Origin: a virus
Virus record (IMG/VR): IMGVR_UViG_3300041991_000132
Coordinates: 1 to 39,324 of that record
Direction: 5' to 3' (one strand)
Length of the DNA: 39,324 nt
This document shows positions 31,068-39,078 of this stretch, piece after piece. Made by a program: the position numbers and the translations under genes. The notes beneath the pieces were generated by a model. That model saw nothing but the letters and a program-made list of their open reading frames with translations. It did no database searches and was not told the origin of the DNA. Each line of letters begins with the position of its first letter. Position 1 is the first letter of the stretch.

Positions 31068-32378
31068 ATGTCCTGGCGTGACAGCCTGAAGCCGGGGAGC
31101 TTCCGCGGCGTACCGTTTCTGATCGACACGGGTGTGTCGACGCAGATCGGCCGGCGCACGCAGCTGCATGAGTACCCGCTGCGCGATGTGCCCTGGGCGG
31201 AAGACCTTGGTCGGCGCGGGCGCCGCTTTTCGGTGAACTGCCTGGTGATTGGCAGCGACTACATGACGGCACGTGACCAGCTGATCGCCGCGCTGGAGGC
31301 GGCAGGCCCCGGCACGCTGGTGCATCCGTACTACGGCACCATGCGCGTGTCGGTAGTTGACGCGGTCGACGTGCATGAGAGCACCAAGGATGGCGGCGTC
31401 GCGCGGTTTCGTATTCCCTTCGCCGAGGCGGGCGACAAGCTGGAACCGGCGTCGACCACGGACACCGCCGCGCAGAGCCAGGCGCAGGTGGAGACCACCA
31501 CCGCCCAGCTGGCGGCGAGCTTTGCCAATGGCGGCTACAGCACCACCGCCGTGCCGGGCTGGGTGACCGACTCGGCCACGGGCGACCTGGGCAGCCTGAC
31601 GGGCATGCTGACCCGTCTGCGCGACAGCATCCCCGGCATACCGACCAGCATCACGGATTTCAACGCGCAGCTGCAGGCGTTTTCGGACAGCTTGAGCAGC
31701 CTGATCCGCACGCCGTTCAACCTCGGCGCGAGCGTGGTGAGCCTGCTGGTGGGTCTGGGAACCATTGCGCAGCAGCCGCTGGATGCGCTGGGCCTGTATA
31801 CGCAGCTGCTGGACTTTGGCAACGACGCGACGCCGATTGCCACGACCACGCCCAACCGCCAGCAGCAGGCTACCAACCGCGCCGCGCTGAACGCCCTGGT
31901 ACAGGGCACGGCGGTGGCACTGGCGGCAGCGGCCGCAGCGAGCGTGCCGGCGCAGACGCAGGACGTGGTGCAGCTGCTGCCAGCGGCATCGAGCTCCAGC
32001 ACGCCGTCGACATCCGCTACGCCTGCCACGTTGGTGGCCACCACCGTCACGCTGCAGGGTTTCGACACCAGCGATGCTGGCATCAGCGTGCGCGACCAGC
32101 TGACGGACGCGATCGATGCGCAGAGCCTGACGGTCGACGACACGGCCTACCCGCCGCTGCAGGATCTTCGCGCCGCGCTGGTAACGGACATCGAGGCGCG
32201 TGTGTCGGGACTGCCGTCGCTGATCAGCTTTGTGCCGGGTGCCACCTTGCCCACGCTGGTGCTTGCCTACCGGCTCTACGACGACGCCACGCGTGATGCG
32301 GAGATCGTGGCGCGCAACGATTTGCCATACCCCGGCTTTGCCACGGGTGGCCACGCGCTGGAGGTGCTCAGTGACTGA
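31068..32378 (+). CDS. N: DNA circularisation / baseplate protein (Mu N-like)
   Basis: This 436-residue protein has an N-terminal DNA_circ_N domain (about 1-130): SWRDSLKPGSFRGVPFLID, then HEYPLRDVPWAEDLGRRGRR and VHPYYGTMRVSV. This matches Mu gp43/N. The rest is helical and Ala/Thr-rich. The protein is a baseplate/tail component despite its family name. It overlaps the next gene by 8 bases. Confidence 0.93.
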   Translation: MSWRDSLKPGSFRGVPFLIDTGVSTQIGRRTQLHEYPLRDVPWAEDLGRRGRRFSVNCLVIGSDYMTARDQLIAALEAAGPGTLVHPYYGTMRVSVVDAVDVHESTKDGGVARFRIPFAEAGDKLEPASTTDTAAQSQAQVETTTAQLAASFANGGYSTTAVPGWVTDSATGDLGSLTGMLTRLRDSIPGIPTSITDFNAQLQAFSDSLSSLIRTPFNLGASVVSLLVGLGTIAQQPLDALGLYTQLLDFGNDATPIATTTPNRQQQATNRAALNALVQGTAVALAAAAAASVPAQTQDVVQLLPAASSSSTPSTSATPATLVATTVTLQGFDTSDAGISVRDQLTDAIDAQSLTVDDTAYPPLQDLRAALVTDIEARVSGLPSLISFVPGATLPTLVLAYRLYDDATRDAEIVARNDLPYPGFATGGHALEVLSD

Positions 32379-33411
32379 CGTGCTACTGAGCATCGGCGGT
32401 GAGCGCTACGGCGGCTGGACCAGCGTGCGGATAAGCCGCGGGCTGGAACAGGTGTCGGGCAGTTTTGACTTCGGCGTGAGCGAGCGCTTCGATGGCGTTG
32501 CTCGACCACGGCCGATTCGCAAGGGTATGGCGGCGTCGGTGCTGCTGGGCAGCATGCAGGTGATGCAGGGCTTTACCGACGTGGTGGCGCCGCAGTACGA
32601 CGCGCAGACGCATGGCTTGAGCGTGAGCGGGCGCGACGCCACCGGCGACCTGGTGGACTGCGCGGCGATATGCAAAAGCTCGAGCTGGAACAACCGCACG
32701 ATGGCGCAGATCGCCAGCGACCTGTGCGCGCCATTCAAGGTGCCGGTGAAGGTGCTAGCTGACGTGGGCCCCACGTTTGCGCAGTGGCAGATCGAGCCGG
32801 GCGAAACGGTGATCGACAACATGGACCGCATGGCGCGCTATCGCGGCGTGCTGCTGTTGTCCGATGGGCTGGGCAGCCTGCTGATCACCCAGCCGGGCGC
32901 CGCCGCGGCCGCTGGCTCGCTGGTGCTGGGGCAAAACATCCGCTCTGGCAGTGGCCAGAGCAGCATGCAGCAGCGGTTTTCGGAGTACCTGGTCAAGGCC
33001 CAGCAGGCGGGCAGTGATACGACGTTCGGCGCGATCGCCGCCGGGCCGAGCGCGAGCGTGATGGATCCCACCGTCGGCCGCTACCGGCCCACCGTGATCA
33101 TGGCCGAGGATCAGGGCAACCCCACCACCTGCAAGCTGCGCGCGCAGTGGCAGCGCACGGTGGCGGCGGCGCGCAGCGAGCAGATTACCTACACGGTCGA
33201 CGGCTGGACGGCCAACGGCAAGCTGTGGCAGCCGAACACGCTGGTACCGGTAAACGACAGCTTCATGGGCATCAACGAAACGCGACTGATCTCCCAGGTG
33301 GTGTTCACGCTGGATGAGCAAGGCAAGCGCACCGAGATCAGCGTGGTGGGCCGCCATGCGTATGACCCGATCAAACTGCCGCAGCCGCCGGCGCATGGAG
33401 GCCTGTGGTGA
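32371..33411 (+). CDS. P: baseplate hub protein (Mu P-like)
   Basis: This 346-residue product starts at GTG 32371 with GGAGG upstream, inside the end of the N-like gene. The GpD/gp44-type hub fold is suggested by VLLSIGGERYGGWTSVRISR near the start, VSGRDATGDLVDCAAI at about 86-101 and EPGETVIDNMDRMARYRGVL at about 141-160. It forms the ring above the spike. GTGA overlap couples it to the spike gene. Confidence 0.9.
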   Translation: MTDVLLSIGGERYGGWTSVRISRGLEQVSGSFDFGVSERFDGVARPRPIRKGMAASVLLGSMQVMQGFTDVVAPQYDAQTHGLSVSGRDATGDLVDCAAICKSSSWNNRTMAQIASDLCAPFKVPVKVLADVGPTFAQWQIEPGETVIDNMDRMARYRGVLLLSDGLGSLLITQPGAAAAAGSLVLGQNIRSGSGQSSMQQRFSEYLVKAQQAGSDTTFGAIAAGPSASVMDPTVGRYRPTVIMAEDQGNPTTCKLRAQWQRTVAAARSEQITYTVDGWTANGKLWQPNTLVPVNDSFMGINETRLISQVVFTLDEQGKRTEISVVGRHAYDPIKLPQPPAHGGLW

Positions 33412-33971
33412 GCGCGCGCGTGATGACGGCATTGGCGCGGCGCATACGCATGCTGCTGGCGCGCAGCGTGGTGACGCTGGTGAACGACGCGCTGATGGTG
33501 CAGGGCCTGCAGGTGACGGTGCTGGACGGCGAAACGGCGCAGGTGCAGCGCTTTCAGAACTACGGTTTCAGCAGCGTGCCGCTGAGCGGTGCCGAGGCGA
33601 TTCTGGCAGCTATCGCCGGCGCACGATCGCACCTGGTGGCGCTTGCGGTGGACGACGGCCGCTACCGGTTGAAGAACCTGCAGGACGGCGAGGTGGCCAT
33701 CTACACCGACGAGGGCGACAGCATTGTCCTCAAGCGCGGCCGCATCATGCAGGTGACCGCCGGCAATGAGCTGGATGTGTCGGCGCCGGTGGTCAAGGTG
33801 ACTGCCACCACCTCGGTGACACTCGACTCGCCGACCGTCACCTGCACCCACGACCTGCAGGTGGGTGGGAAAATCCATGCCGACAGCGACATCACCACCG
33901 ATACGCAGGTGACCGCCACCACGCAGGTGACGGCGGCCGGAATCACCCTGACATCGAGGGCGGCGGCATGA
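33408..33971 (+). CDS. baseplate spike protein (Mu gp45-like)
   Basis: This 187-residue product starts at GTG 33408; a GTG one codon earlier is possible. The N-terminal OB-like part (LQVTVLDGETAQVQRFQNYGFSSVPLSGAE, quoted as LQVTVLDGETAQVQRFQNYG) and the repeated beta strands from about 110 (VTATTSVTLDSPTV) are typical of Mu gp45/P2 gpV. The family tip normally ends with an HxH iron-binding motif. Here the protein ends GITLTSRAAA, with no HxH. The stop overlaps the next ATG. Confidence 0.88.
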   Translation: MSARVMTALARRIRMLLARSVVTLVNDALMVQGLQVTVLDGETAQVQRFQNYGFSSVPLSGAEAILAAIAGARSHLVALAVDDGRYRLKNLQDGEVAIYTDEGDSIVLKRGRIMQVTAGNELDVSAPVVKVTATTSVTLDSPTVTCTHDLQVGGKIHADSDITTDTQVTATTQVTAAGITLTSRAAA

Positions 33972-34411
33972 CCGATATCGCCCTGCAATGGTTGGGCAGC
34001 CACGGCGACGTGGCGATGGGTTTGACCGACCTGGTGACGGACGACGGTCTGGAGACAGCGGTGCTGCTGAGCCTGTGCCTTGACCGCCGTGCCGAGGACG
34101 ACGACGGCGTTGCGCTGGATGAAGACCCGCGCGGCTGGTGGGGCGACAGCTATGCCGACGTGTCGGGCGACCAGATCGGCTCGCGCCTGTGGCTGCTGCG
34201 GCGCGAGAAGAAGCTGCCCAGCGTGGCTAGCCGCGCGCAGGACTACGCATCCGAAGCGCTGGCGTGGCTGGTGGACGACGGCGTGGCGTCCTCCGTGGAT
34301 GTGCAGGCGAGCTGGACGGCGCCTGGCCAGCTCACGCTGGCGGTGCAGATCAACCGGCCCAACCAGCCGCCTTTCATTCGCCAGTATCAGAACGTTTGGA
34401 GTGCCATGTAA
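33968..34411 (+). CDS. baseplate wedge protein, GP46 family
   Basis: This 147-residue protein has the GP46-family marks LETAVLLSLCLDRRA and DPRGWWGDSY at about 53-62, then GSRLWLLRREK at about 71-81 and C-terminal RPNQPPFIRQYQNVW. It forms the gp25-like part of the baseplate wedge. ATGA overlap with the spike gene; one-base overlap with the next. Confidence 0.92.
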   Translation: MTDIALQWLGSHGDVAMGLTDLVTDDGLETAVLLSLCLDRRAEDDDGVALDEDPRGWWGDSYADVSGDQIGSRLWLLRREKKLPSVASRAQDYASEALAWLVDDGVASSVDVQASWTAPGQLTLAVQINRPNQPPFIRQYQNVWSAM

Positions 34412-35466
34412 TGGCGTTTGCACGACCGACCCTTGCCAACCTGATCAGTCGCATCGCAAGCGATATCGGTAGCCGCTTGCCCGGTGCAATGGCCATGCTG
34501 CGCCGGGCCATGACTACTATCGTGGGCCGCACGCTGGCAGGTGCGGTGCATGGCCTCTATGGCCACCAGGAGTGGATTTCACGGCAGATCCTGGTAGATA
34601 CCTGCGACGAGGACACGCTCGCGCGCCATGCCGCGACATGGGGCGTACCGCGGAAGGCCGCATCGCAGGCGAACGGCCCGGTGGCAATTGCAGGCGTCGA
34701 CGGCTATACCCTGCCAGCTGGCAGCGTGTTCACTCGCGGCGATAACACCGAATATGTGACGCAGGCCGACGCTACCATCGCAGGCGCCGTGGCCAGTGTG
34801 AGCGTGACGGCATCGGTAGCCGGCGCTGCAGGCGATGCGGTAGCCGGCACGGCGCTGACACTGGCTGCGCCCGTTGCCGGCATCAACAGCGCAGCAAGCG
34901 TCGACGTGGCGGGTATCGGCGGCGGCGCCGATATCGAGGATGTGGAATTGTGGCGCGCGCGCGTGATTACGCGCATCCAGCAGAAGGCCAAGGGTGGCAC
35001 CAGCGAGGACTACATCGAGTGGGCCTTGAACGTGGCCGGCGTCACCCGGGCATGGTGCTATCCGAAAGAGTTGGGGCTGGGCACGGTGACGGTGCGCTTT
35101 GTCACCGACAACGCGCCCGGCGGCCTGATCCCCGATGGCGCCACCGTGACGGCCGTGCAGAACTACATCAACAGCGTGTGCCCGGTAGATGCCGACGTGT
35201 CGGCGTTGGCACCGGTGGCTGACCCACTCAATTTCACATTGCACCTGACTCCCGATACCGCTGGCACTCGCGCGGCGGTGCAGGCCGAGCTGCAGGATCT
35301 GATTGCGCGTGAGGCAGTGCCGAGCGGCACGCTGCTGATCACCGACATCGACGAGGCGATCAAGACCGCTGCCGGTGTGACGGATTACGTGCTGACCGTA
35401 CCTGCTGCCAACGTGGTGGAACCGACCGGACACATCACTACGCTCGGGGTGATCACGTGGGTATGA
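34411..35466 (+). CDS. baseplate J-like wedge protein (Mu gp47-like)
   Basis: This 351-residue protein matches Baseplate_J/Mu gp47: ARPTLANLISRIASDIGSRL at the start, GHQEWISRQILVDTCDEDTL at about 51-70, and DVELWRARVITRIQQKAKGG at about 179-198 followed by YIEWAL. It makes the wedge arms that hold fibres. ATG at 34411; its end overlaps the gp48-like start (ATGA). Confidence 0.95.
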   Translation: MAFARPTLANLISRIASDIGSRLPGAMAMLRRAMTTIVGRTLAGAVHGLYGHQEWISRQILVDTCDEDTLARHAATWGVPRKAASQANGPVAIAGVDGYTLPAGSVFTRGDNTEYVTQADATIAGAVASVSVTASVAGAAGDAVAGTALTLAAPVAGINSAASVDVAGIGGGADIEDVELWRARVITRIQQKAKGGTSEDYIEWALNVAGVTRAWCYPKELGLGTVTVRFVTDNAPGGLIPDGATVTAVQNYINSVCPVDADVSALAPVADPLNFTLHLTPDTAGTRAAVQAELQDLIAREAVPSGTLLITDIDEAIKTAAGVTDYVLTVPAANVVEPTGHITTLGVITWV

Positions 35467-36041
35467 CGCCTGACCAATACCGCGAGCAGCTGCGCGCGCT
35501 GTTACCGCCTGGCAAAGCACTCGACGACGGTGGCCAAGGCACGCTGACGCAGCTGCTGGACGGCCTGGCGCAGGAGCTGGCGCGCGTCGACGCGCGTGGC
35601 GATGCGCTAATCGAAGAATCGCTGCCGGACTCCACGCTGGAGCTGCTGGCCGACTGGGAGCGCAATGCCGGGCTGCCGGATGACTGCACGCCCGCTGGCC
35701 AGACTATTCCGCAACGGCGCTCTGCCTTGGTGGCCAGGCTCACCGGCAATAGCGGGCCTTCCAAGCCCTACCTGATCGCGCTGGCGGCATCGCTTGGCTA
35801 CACGGTGACCATCGTCAACCGCCGCGCCCGTCGCTTTCGCGCAGCGATGGGTGACTACTACGGCGGCGCCGACTGGCAGTTTGTGTGGGAGGTGCATGCG
35901 CCGCTCAACAGCGTGGTCTACCGGCGCTTCGGTGACTCGGTATATGGCGAAGCCTATGCCAGCTGGCAAAACGCCGTGCTGGAGTGCGTGCTCACGCAGC
36001 ATGCGCCGGCACACACGCAAGTCAATTTCTTTTATAGCTGA
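35463..36041 (+). CDS. baseplate protein, DUF2313 (Mu gp48-like)
   Basis: This 192-residue protein matches the YmfQ/DUF2313 family. Marks are YREQLRALLPPGKALDDGGQ, then LLADWERNAGLPDDCTPAGQ at about 59-78 and IPQRRSALVARLTGNSG. ATG 35463 in ATGA overlap is preferred to GTG 35457. It connects the wedge to the tail fibre encoded next. Confidence 0.93.
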   Translation: MTPDQYREQLRALLPPGKALDDGGQGTLTQLLDGLAQELARVDARGDALIEESLPDSTLELLADWERNAGLPDDCTPAGQTIPQRRSALVARLTGNSGPSKPYLIALAASLGYTVTIVNRRARRFRAAMGDYYGGADWQFVWEVHAPLNSVVYRRFGDSVYGEAYASWQNAVLECVLTQHAPAHTQVNFFYS

Positions 36042-36050
36042 GGAACGATC

Positions 36051-36887
36051 ATGGACTATCCCGTAAGCGATCCCACCGTCGGTCTGGTAGGCGGCAAGTT
36101 CACCGATGGCAATCCAGTCGGCGGCATTCCTGCCAGCCGCGATCCGTCGAGCTGGGCCAACTTGGTCACCGACGAGCTGCTCGCCGTTATCGAAGCTGCC
36201 GGCATCGCGCCGAGCGAAGCAATCGCGAACCAGCTCGCAATCGCGATCCAGTCGGGCAGCCTCAACCGCGCAGACGACACCGGCGTAGCCAATGCTTACG
36301 AATGTAATTTCGCGCCAGCATTCAATGTGCTGGCCGACGGGATGATCCTTTCGTTCCGTGCGGCCCATGCCAATACTGGGGCATGCACCCTGATGGTCAA
36401 TGGTTATGGTCCGTACAACATTATCGGGCAGGCATTTAAGGCGTTGCAGGGCGGTGAGATCGTTGTCGATAGCGAAGTTAGAGTGATCTGGAGCAGAACT
36501 TTTAGTGAATTCTTCATGCTGTCGAATAGCGGAGGATCCCTACAAACACCGTTCGGGCTGAACTATTGGCAAGCGGTCGCCCTGGGGCAGTTCACTGGAA
36601 ACCAGTTGCTGGGGCCCAGCGGTTACCAGAAGCTCCCCGGTGGCCTGATCCTTCAATGGGGCACGATTGCCGTGACATGCGTTGCCAATACTAACGTTGC
36701 ATACTCCTGGACCTACCCGATTGCTTTTCCAACGGCGACGCTGGCTGGCTTTGCTACTGCTGGTAATCAACTGCAGGGCAATCCGGTGATCTCATGTGAG
36801 GGATTTTACCCAACCGTGCTGACTGGCTTCGCGCGCAGCACGGATGCCATCACACGCAACTTTCGACTCTTCGCCATCGGCTACTGA
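36051..36887 (+). CDS. tail fibre protein
   Basis: This 278-residue protein has an N-terminal connector (VGGKFTDGNPVGGIPASRDP, then SSWANLVTDELLAVIEAAGI), a short shaft and a C-terminal gp53-like receptor domain starting near GYQKLPGGLILQWGT (about 192-206). It is short for a Mu fibre and has no chaperone-cleaved tip that I can see. It probably decides host range. Confidence 0.88.
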   Translation: MDYPVSDPTVGLVGGKFTDGNPVGGIPASRDPSSWANLVTDELLAVIEAAGIAPSEAIANQLAIAIQSGSLNRADDTGVANAYECNFAPAFNVLADGMILSFRAAHANTGACTLMVNGYGPYNIIGQAFKALQGGEIVVDSEVRVIWSRTFSEFFMLSNSGGSLQTPFGLNYWQAVALGQFTGNQLLGPSGYQKLPGGLILQWGTIAVTCVANTNVAYSWTYPIAFPTATLAGFATAGNQLQGNPVISCEGFYPTVLTGFARSTDAITRNFRLFAIGY

Positions 36888-36896
36888 GGATTACCC

Positions 36897-37469
36897 ATGA
36901 CACTCTTTTACTCAGCATCCAGCCGCGGATTTTATGACTCTGCTGTCGGTGGAGTAGTGCCCGTCGACGCCGTTGAGATCACGACGGATACGCATGCCGC
37001 GCTGATGTTGGCGCAGGCGCAGGGGGATAGGATTGAGCCCGATGCTGCTGGCAAGCCGATCGCGGTACCGCCAGCGGCTCTCACCTTGGCCCAGGTTCAG
37101 GCCAGTCTATGCGCCGCGGTCGATGCCGCTGTCGATGATGCCTATGTGGCTATCGGTGGCCCAAGCCCTGGCCGGCTGGCTGAGTACCAGCAGGCGAACA
37201 ATGACGCCACCGCATACAAGGCGGCGGGTTATGCCGGCGTAGTACCACAGACCGTGCAATGCTGGGCGACGGCCTCAGGTATCACACCGAAGGCCGCGGC
37301 CGACAGTATCCTGGCGACGGCTGTGCAATGGATGGCCGTGCTCAATGGTGTGCGTTCGGCTAGGCTGATCGGTAAAGGCACCGTGAATGCTGCAACGACC
37401 GTCGCAGATGCTGAAGCCGCTGCTGCCACGGCGATCGCCAATGTCACCGCGGCGGCAGGTGGTGCATGA
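36897..37469 (+). CDS. tail fibre-associated / assembly-like protein
   Basis: This 190-residue protein opens with MTLFYSASSRGFYDSAVGG, then VPVDAVEITTDTHAALMLAQ, like the N-terminal part of tail-fibre assembly proteins. The rest is Ala-rich and helical. It follows the fibre gene by 9 bases and overlaps the next gene (ATGA). It may be a fibre chaperone or a second fibre component; the function is inferred from position and N-terminus. Confidence 0.72.
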   Translation: MTLFYSASSRGFYDSAVGGVVPVDAVEITTDTHAALMLAQAQGDRIEPDAAGKPIAVPPAALTLAQVQASLCAAVDAAVDDAYVAIGGPSPGRLAEYQQANNDATAYKAAGYAGVVPQTVQCWATASGITPKAAADSILATAVQWMAVLNGVRSARLIGKGTVNAATTVADAEAAAATAIANVTAAAGGA

Positions 37470-37930
37470 GCGCCGTCAAGCTGCTGTTCTGTAGCAACCC
37501 GCGCAACCCGCTGAGCTGGGCCATCCGCGTCGGTAGCTGGTCGCGCTGGTCGCACGTGGCCATCGTGGATGGGGATTCGGTGATCGAGGCAGTGGCGCTC
37601 AAAGGCGTCACCCGCACATCGCTGGATGCTCGCCTGCGGCAGGATCCGTCATGGGCAGTCAGCGAGCTGCCCTGCAACGATGCGGCCGCTGTCATCGCTG
37701 CGGCGGCCGGCCAGATCGGCAAGCCCTACGACTACACCGCCGTACTCGGCCTCGGGCTGCATCGCGACTGGCAGCAGGACGACAGCTGGTTCTGTTCCGA
37801 GTTGGCCGCCTGGTCGTTTCAAGAGGGCGGCTCGCCGCTGTTCCGTGCCCATGCGGCAAGGAGGGTGACGCCGCAAGATTTGTGGATGCTGCAGCCGGTG
37901 GCCAACACCCTCATCGCGCACGCCGCCTAA
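37466..37930 (+). CDS. permuted papain-like (YiiX/NlpC-P60-type) amidase-like protein
   Basis: This 154-residue protein has the circularly permuted papain/NlpC order: His first (H30 in RWSHVAIV), an acidic residue (E41), and Cys late (C110 in SWFCSELAAW). That is the YaeF/YiiX-like pattern. GKPYDYTAVLGL at about 86-97 is also typical. Such enzymes cut amide or ester bonds. In phage tails they may process cell envelope or fibre, but no signal peptide or fusion indicates which. It closes the late operon, before a hairpin. Confidence 0.78.
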   Translation: MSAVKLLFCSNPRNPLSWAIRVGSWSRWSHVAIVDGDSVIEAVALKGVTRTSLDARLRQDPSWAVSELPCNDAAAVIAAAAGQIGKPYDYTAVLGLGLHRDWQQDDSWFCSELAAWSFQEGGSPLFRAHAARRVTPQDLWMLQPVANTLIAHAA

Positions 37931-37940
37931 TAGAAAAATC

Positions 37941-37975
37941 GGGGCGTCGCGCTGCGTCAACAGCGCGACCCCTTT
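37941..37975 (+). terminator. probable late-operon terminator
   Basis: GGGGCGTCGCGCTG (37941-37954) pairs with CAGCGCGACCCC (37961-37972) apart from a two-base bulge, with a CGTCAA loop, followed by a short TTT. It lies 11 bases after the last late gene stop. The U-tract is weak, so termination may be partial. Confidence 0.65.
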
Positions 37976-38062
37976 CCACGTGAGATGTGGATCAAGCAAG
38001 GCCCCTAGCCGGTACCGGCATGGAAAGCCTAGAACCGTGCGATCTCATATGTGGAGACACTG

Positions 38063-38857
38063 ATGGCCCTTCCGATCATTCCCTGGCTGGGTGGCAAGCG
38101 CCGCTTGGCTGACCGGATTTTCAAGTTCTTTGACAACACGCACACCTGCTATGTCGAGCCCTTCGCCGGCGGCGCTGCTTTGTTCTTCCTGAAGCCGTCG
38201 TGCGAGGTCGAGGTGATCAACGACATCAACGGCGATCTGATCAATCTCTACCGCGTAGTGCAGAACCACCTGGAAGAGTTCGTTCGGCAGTTCAAGTGGG
38301 CGTTGAGCAGCCGCAAGGTGTTCGAGTGGCTCAAGATTACTCGGCCCGAAACCCTGACCGATATCCAGCGCGCTGCCCGCTTCTATTACCTGCAGCAGAG
38401 CGCGTTCGGCGGCAAGGTCACCGGGCAAAGCTATGGCACCGCGACCACGGCGCCGCCGGGCCTGAATCTGCTGCGTATCGAGGAGACGCTCTCGGCGGCA
38501 CACCTTCGCCTCGCCAACGCCTACATCGAGCACCTGCCGTGGCGCGAATGCGTGGCCAAATACGACCGCTCGCACACCCTGTTCTTCATGGACCCGCCTT
38601 ACTGGGAGACCGAGGGCTACGGCGTCGACTTCGGCTGGGAGCAGTACCAGGCGCTGGCCGAGACGCTGGCCACCATCAAGGGCCATGCCATCCTCACCCT
38701 CAATGACCACCCCGCCATCCGTGAGCTGTTCTCCGCCTTCCACATTGAGCGCGCCGAGCACACCTACACGGTCGGCGGAGGCGCCAATGCCAAGGAAGTT
38801 GGGGAGGTTCTTATCTTCAGCTGGGACGTGGTGGCGGAGCCTGCGGGCCTGTTCTAG
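38063..38857 (+). CDS. D12-class N6-adenine DNA methyltransferase (Dam-like)
   Basis: This 264-residue enzyme transfers methyl from SAM to adenine N6. PWLGGKRRLA at 7-16, motif I VEPFAGGAALFF at 31-42, NDINGDL at 53-59 and motif IV FMDPPYW at 175-181 mark the D12/Dam class. ATG 38063 has GGAG 6 bases upstream. It occupies the position of the Mu mom modification gene at the right end. Two GATC sites (37990-37993 and 38041-38044) lie upstream. It probably protects phage DNA from host restriction; the target sequence cannot be read from this. Confidence 0.93.
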   Translation: MALPIIPWLGGKRRLADRIFKFFDNTHTCYVEPFAGGAALFFLKPSCEVEVINDINGDLINLYRVVQNHLEEFVRQFKWALSSRKVFEWLKITRPETLTDIQRAARFYYLQQSAFGGKVTGQSYGTATTAPPGLNLLRIEETLSAAHLRLANAYIEHLPWRECVAKYDRSHTLFFMDPPYWETEGYGVDFGWEQYQALAETLATIKGHAILTLNDHPAIRELFSAFHIERAEHTYTVGGGANAKEVGEVLIFSWDVVAEPAGLF

Positions 38858-38892
38858 CTGGTGTTCCGGGGCAGGTGCCGGTACAAGGTGCG

Positions 38893-38909
38893 TTTGAGGC
38901 CCCCTCAAA
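38893..38909. terminator. small hairpin after the methyltransferase
   Basis: TTTGAGG (38893-38899) and CCTCAAA (38903-38909) form a perfect 7-bp stem with a CCC loop 36 bases beyond the stop. There is no T-run after it. It could end the methyltransferase transcript or be part of the phage end. Confidence 0.45.
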
Positions 38910-38922
38910 GGGTCAGTTACGA

Positions 38923-38993
38923 TGCCTTTAAACCACCCCTAGCCACTTCGCAAACCAAGTGACTCGACTTTGCAAACCAAATGGCCGCTTACA
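38923..38993 (+). repeat. right prophage end with transposase sites R1-R3
   Basis: AAACCA cores at 38974-38979, 38952-38957 and 38930-38935 are spaced exactly 22 bp. Their contexts are ACTTTGCAAACCAAATGG (38967-38984), ACTTCGCAAACCAAGTG (38945-38961) and a diverged CCTTTAAACCACCCC (38925-38939). Three contiguous 22-bp sites are the Mu right-end plan, and the outermost is inverted relative to L1 at 1252. The terminal CA is probably at 38992-38993. Confidence 0.8.
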
Positions 38994-39078
38994 GTGCTCG
39001 AACCAGACCATGACTCCCCCTCTCCCACACTATGCCGCAGTTGCCATCGCTCTGCGAACAAAGATGGACTTCCAAACG
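38994..39078. other. right flank next to the prophage end
   Basis: This short stretch between the right end and the broken epimerase-like gene has no supported gene, and no continuation of the left-flank DUF3486 gene could be seen in it. It probably reflects rearrangement of the host DNA next to the prophage. Confidence 0.4.

Larger units (their letters stand above)
1242..38993. mobile_element. Mu-like transposable prophage, apparently complete
   Basis: The element has, in order, leftward repressor, Ner-like regulator, MuA-type DDE transposase, MuB-type ATPase, GemA, a Mor/C activator, lysis, terminase, portal, MuF, protease/scaffold, capsid, contractile tail, fibre and a modification gene. 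This is the Mu/BcepMu plan. It is bounded by TTTGCAAA-type repeats in inverted orientation: two on the left, three at 22-bp spacing on the right. Every essential module is open and none of the core genes is visibly broken, so it may be active. The exact terminal bases are uncertain by about 10 bp, because no perfect 5-bp target duplication is visible; only ACAG is shared (1237-1240 and 38991-38994). Confidence 0.93.

Noticed and set aside
37990-38044. Mom-like Dam-methylation switch upstream of the methyltransferase
   Set aside because: Only two GATC sites are present, 51 bp apart, which is not distinguishable from chance.
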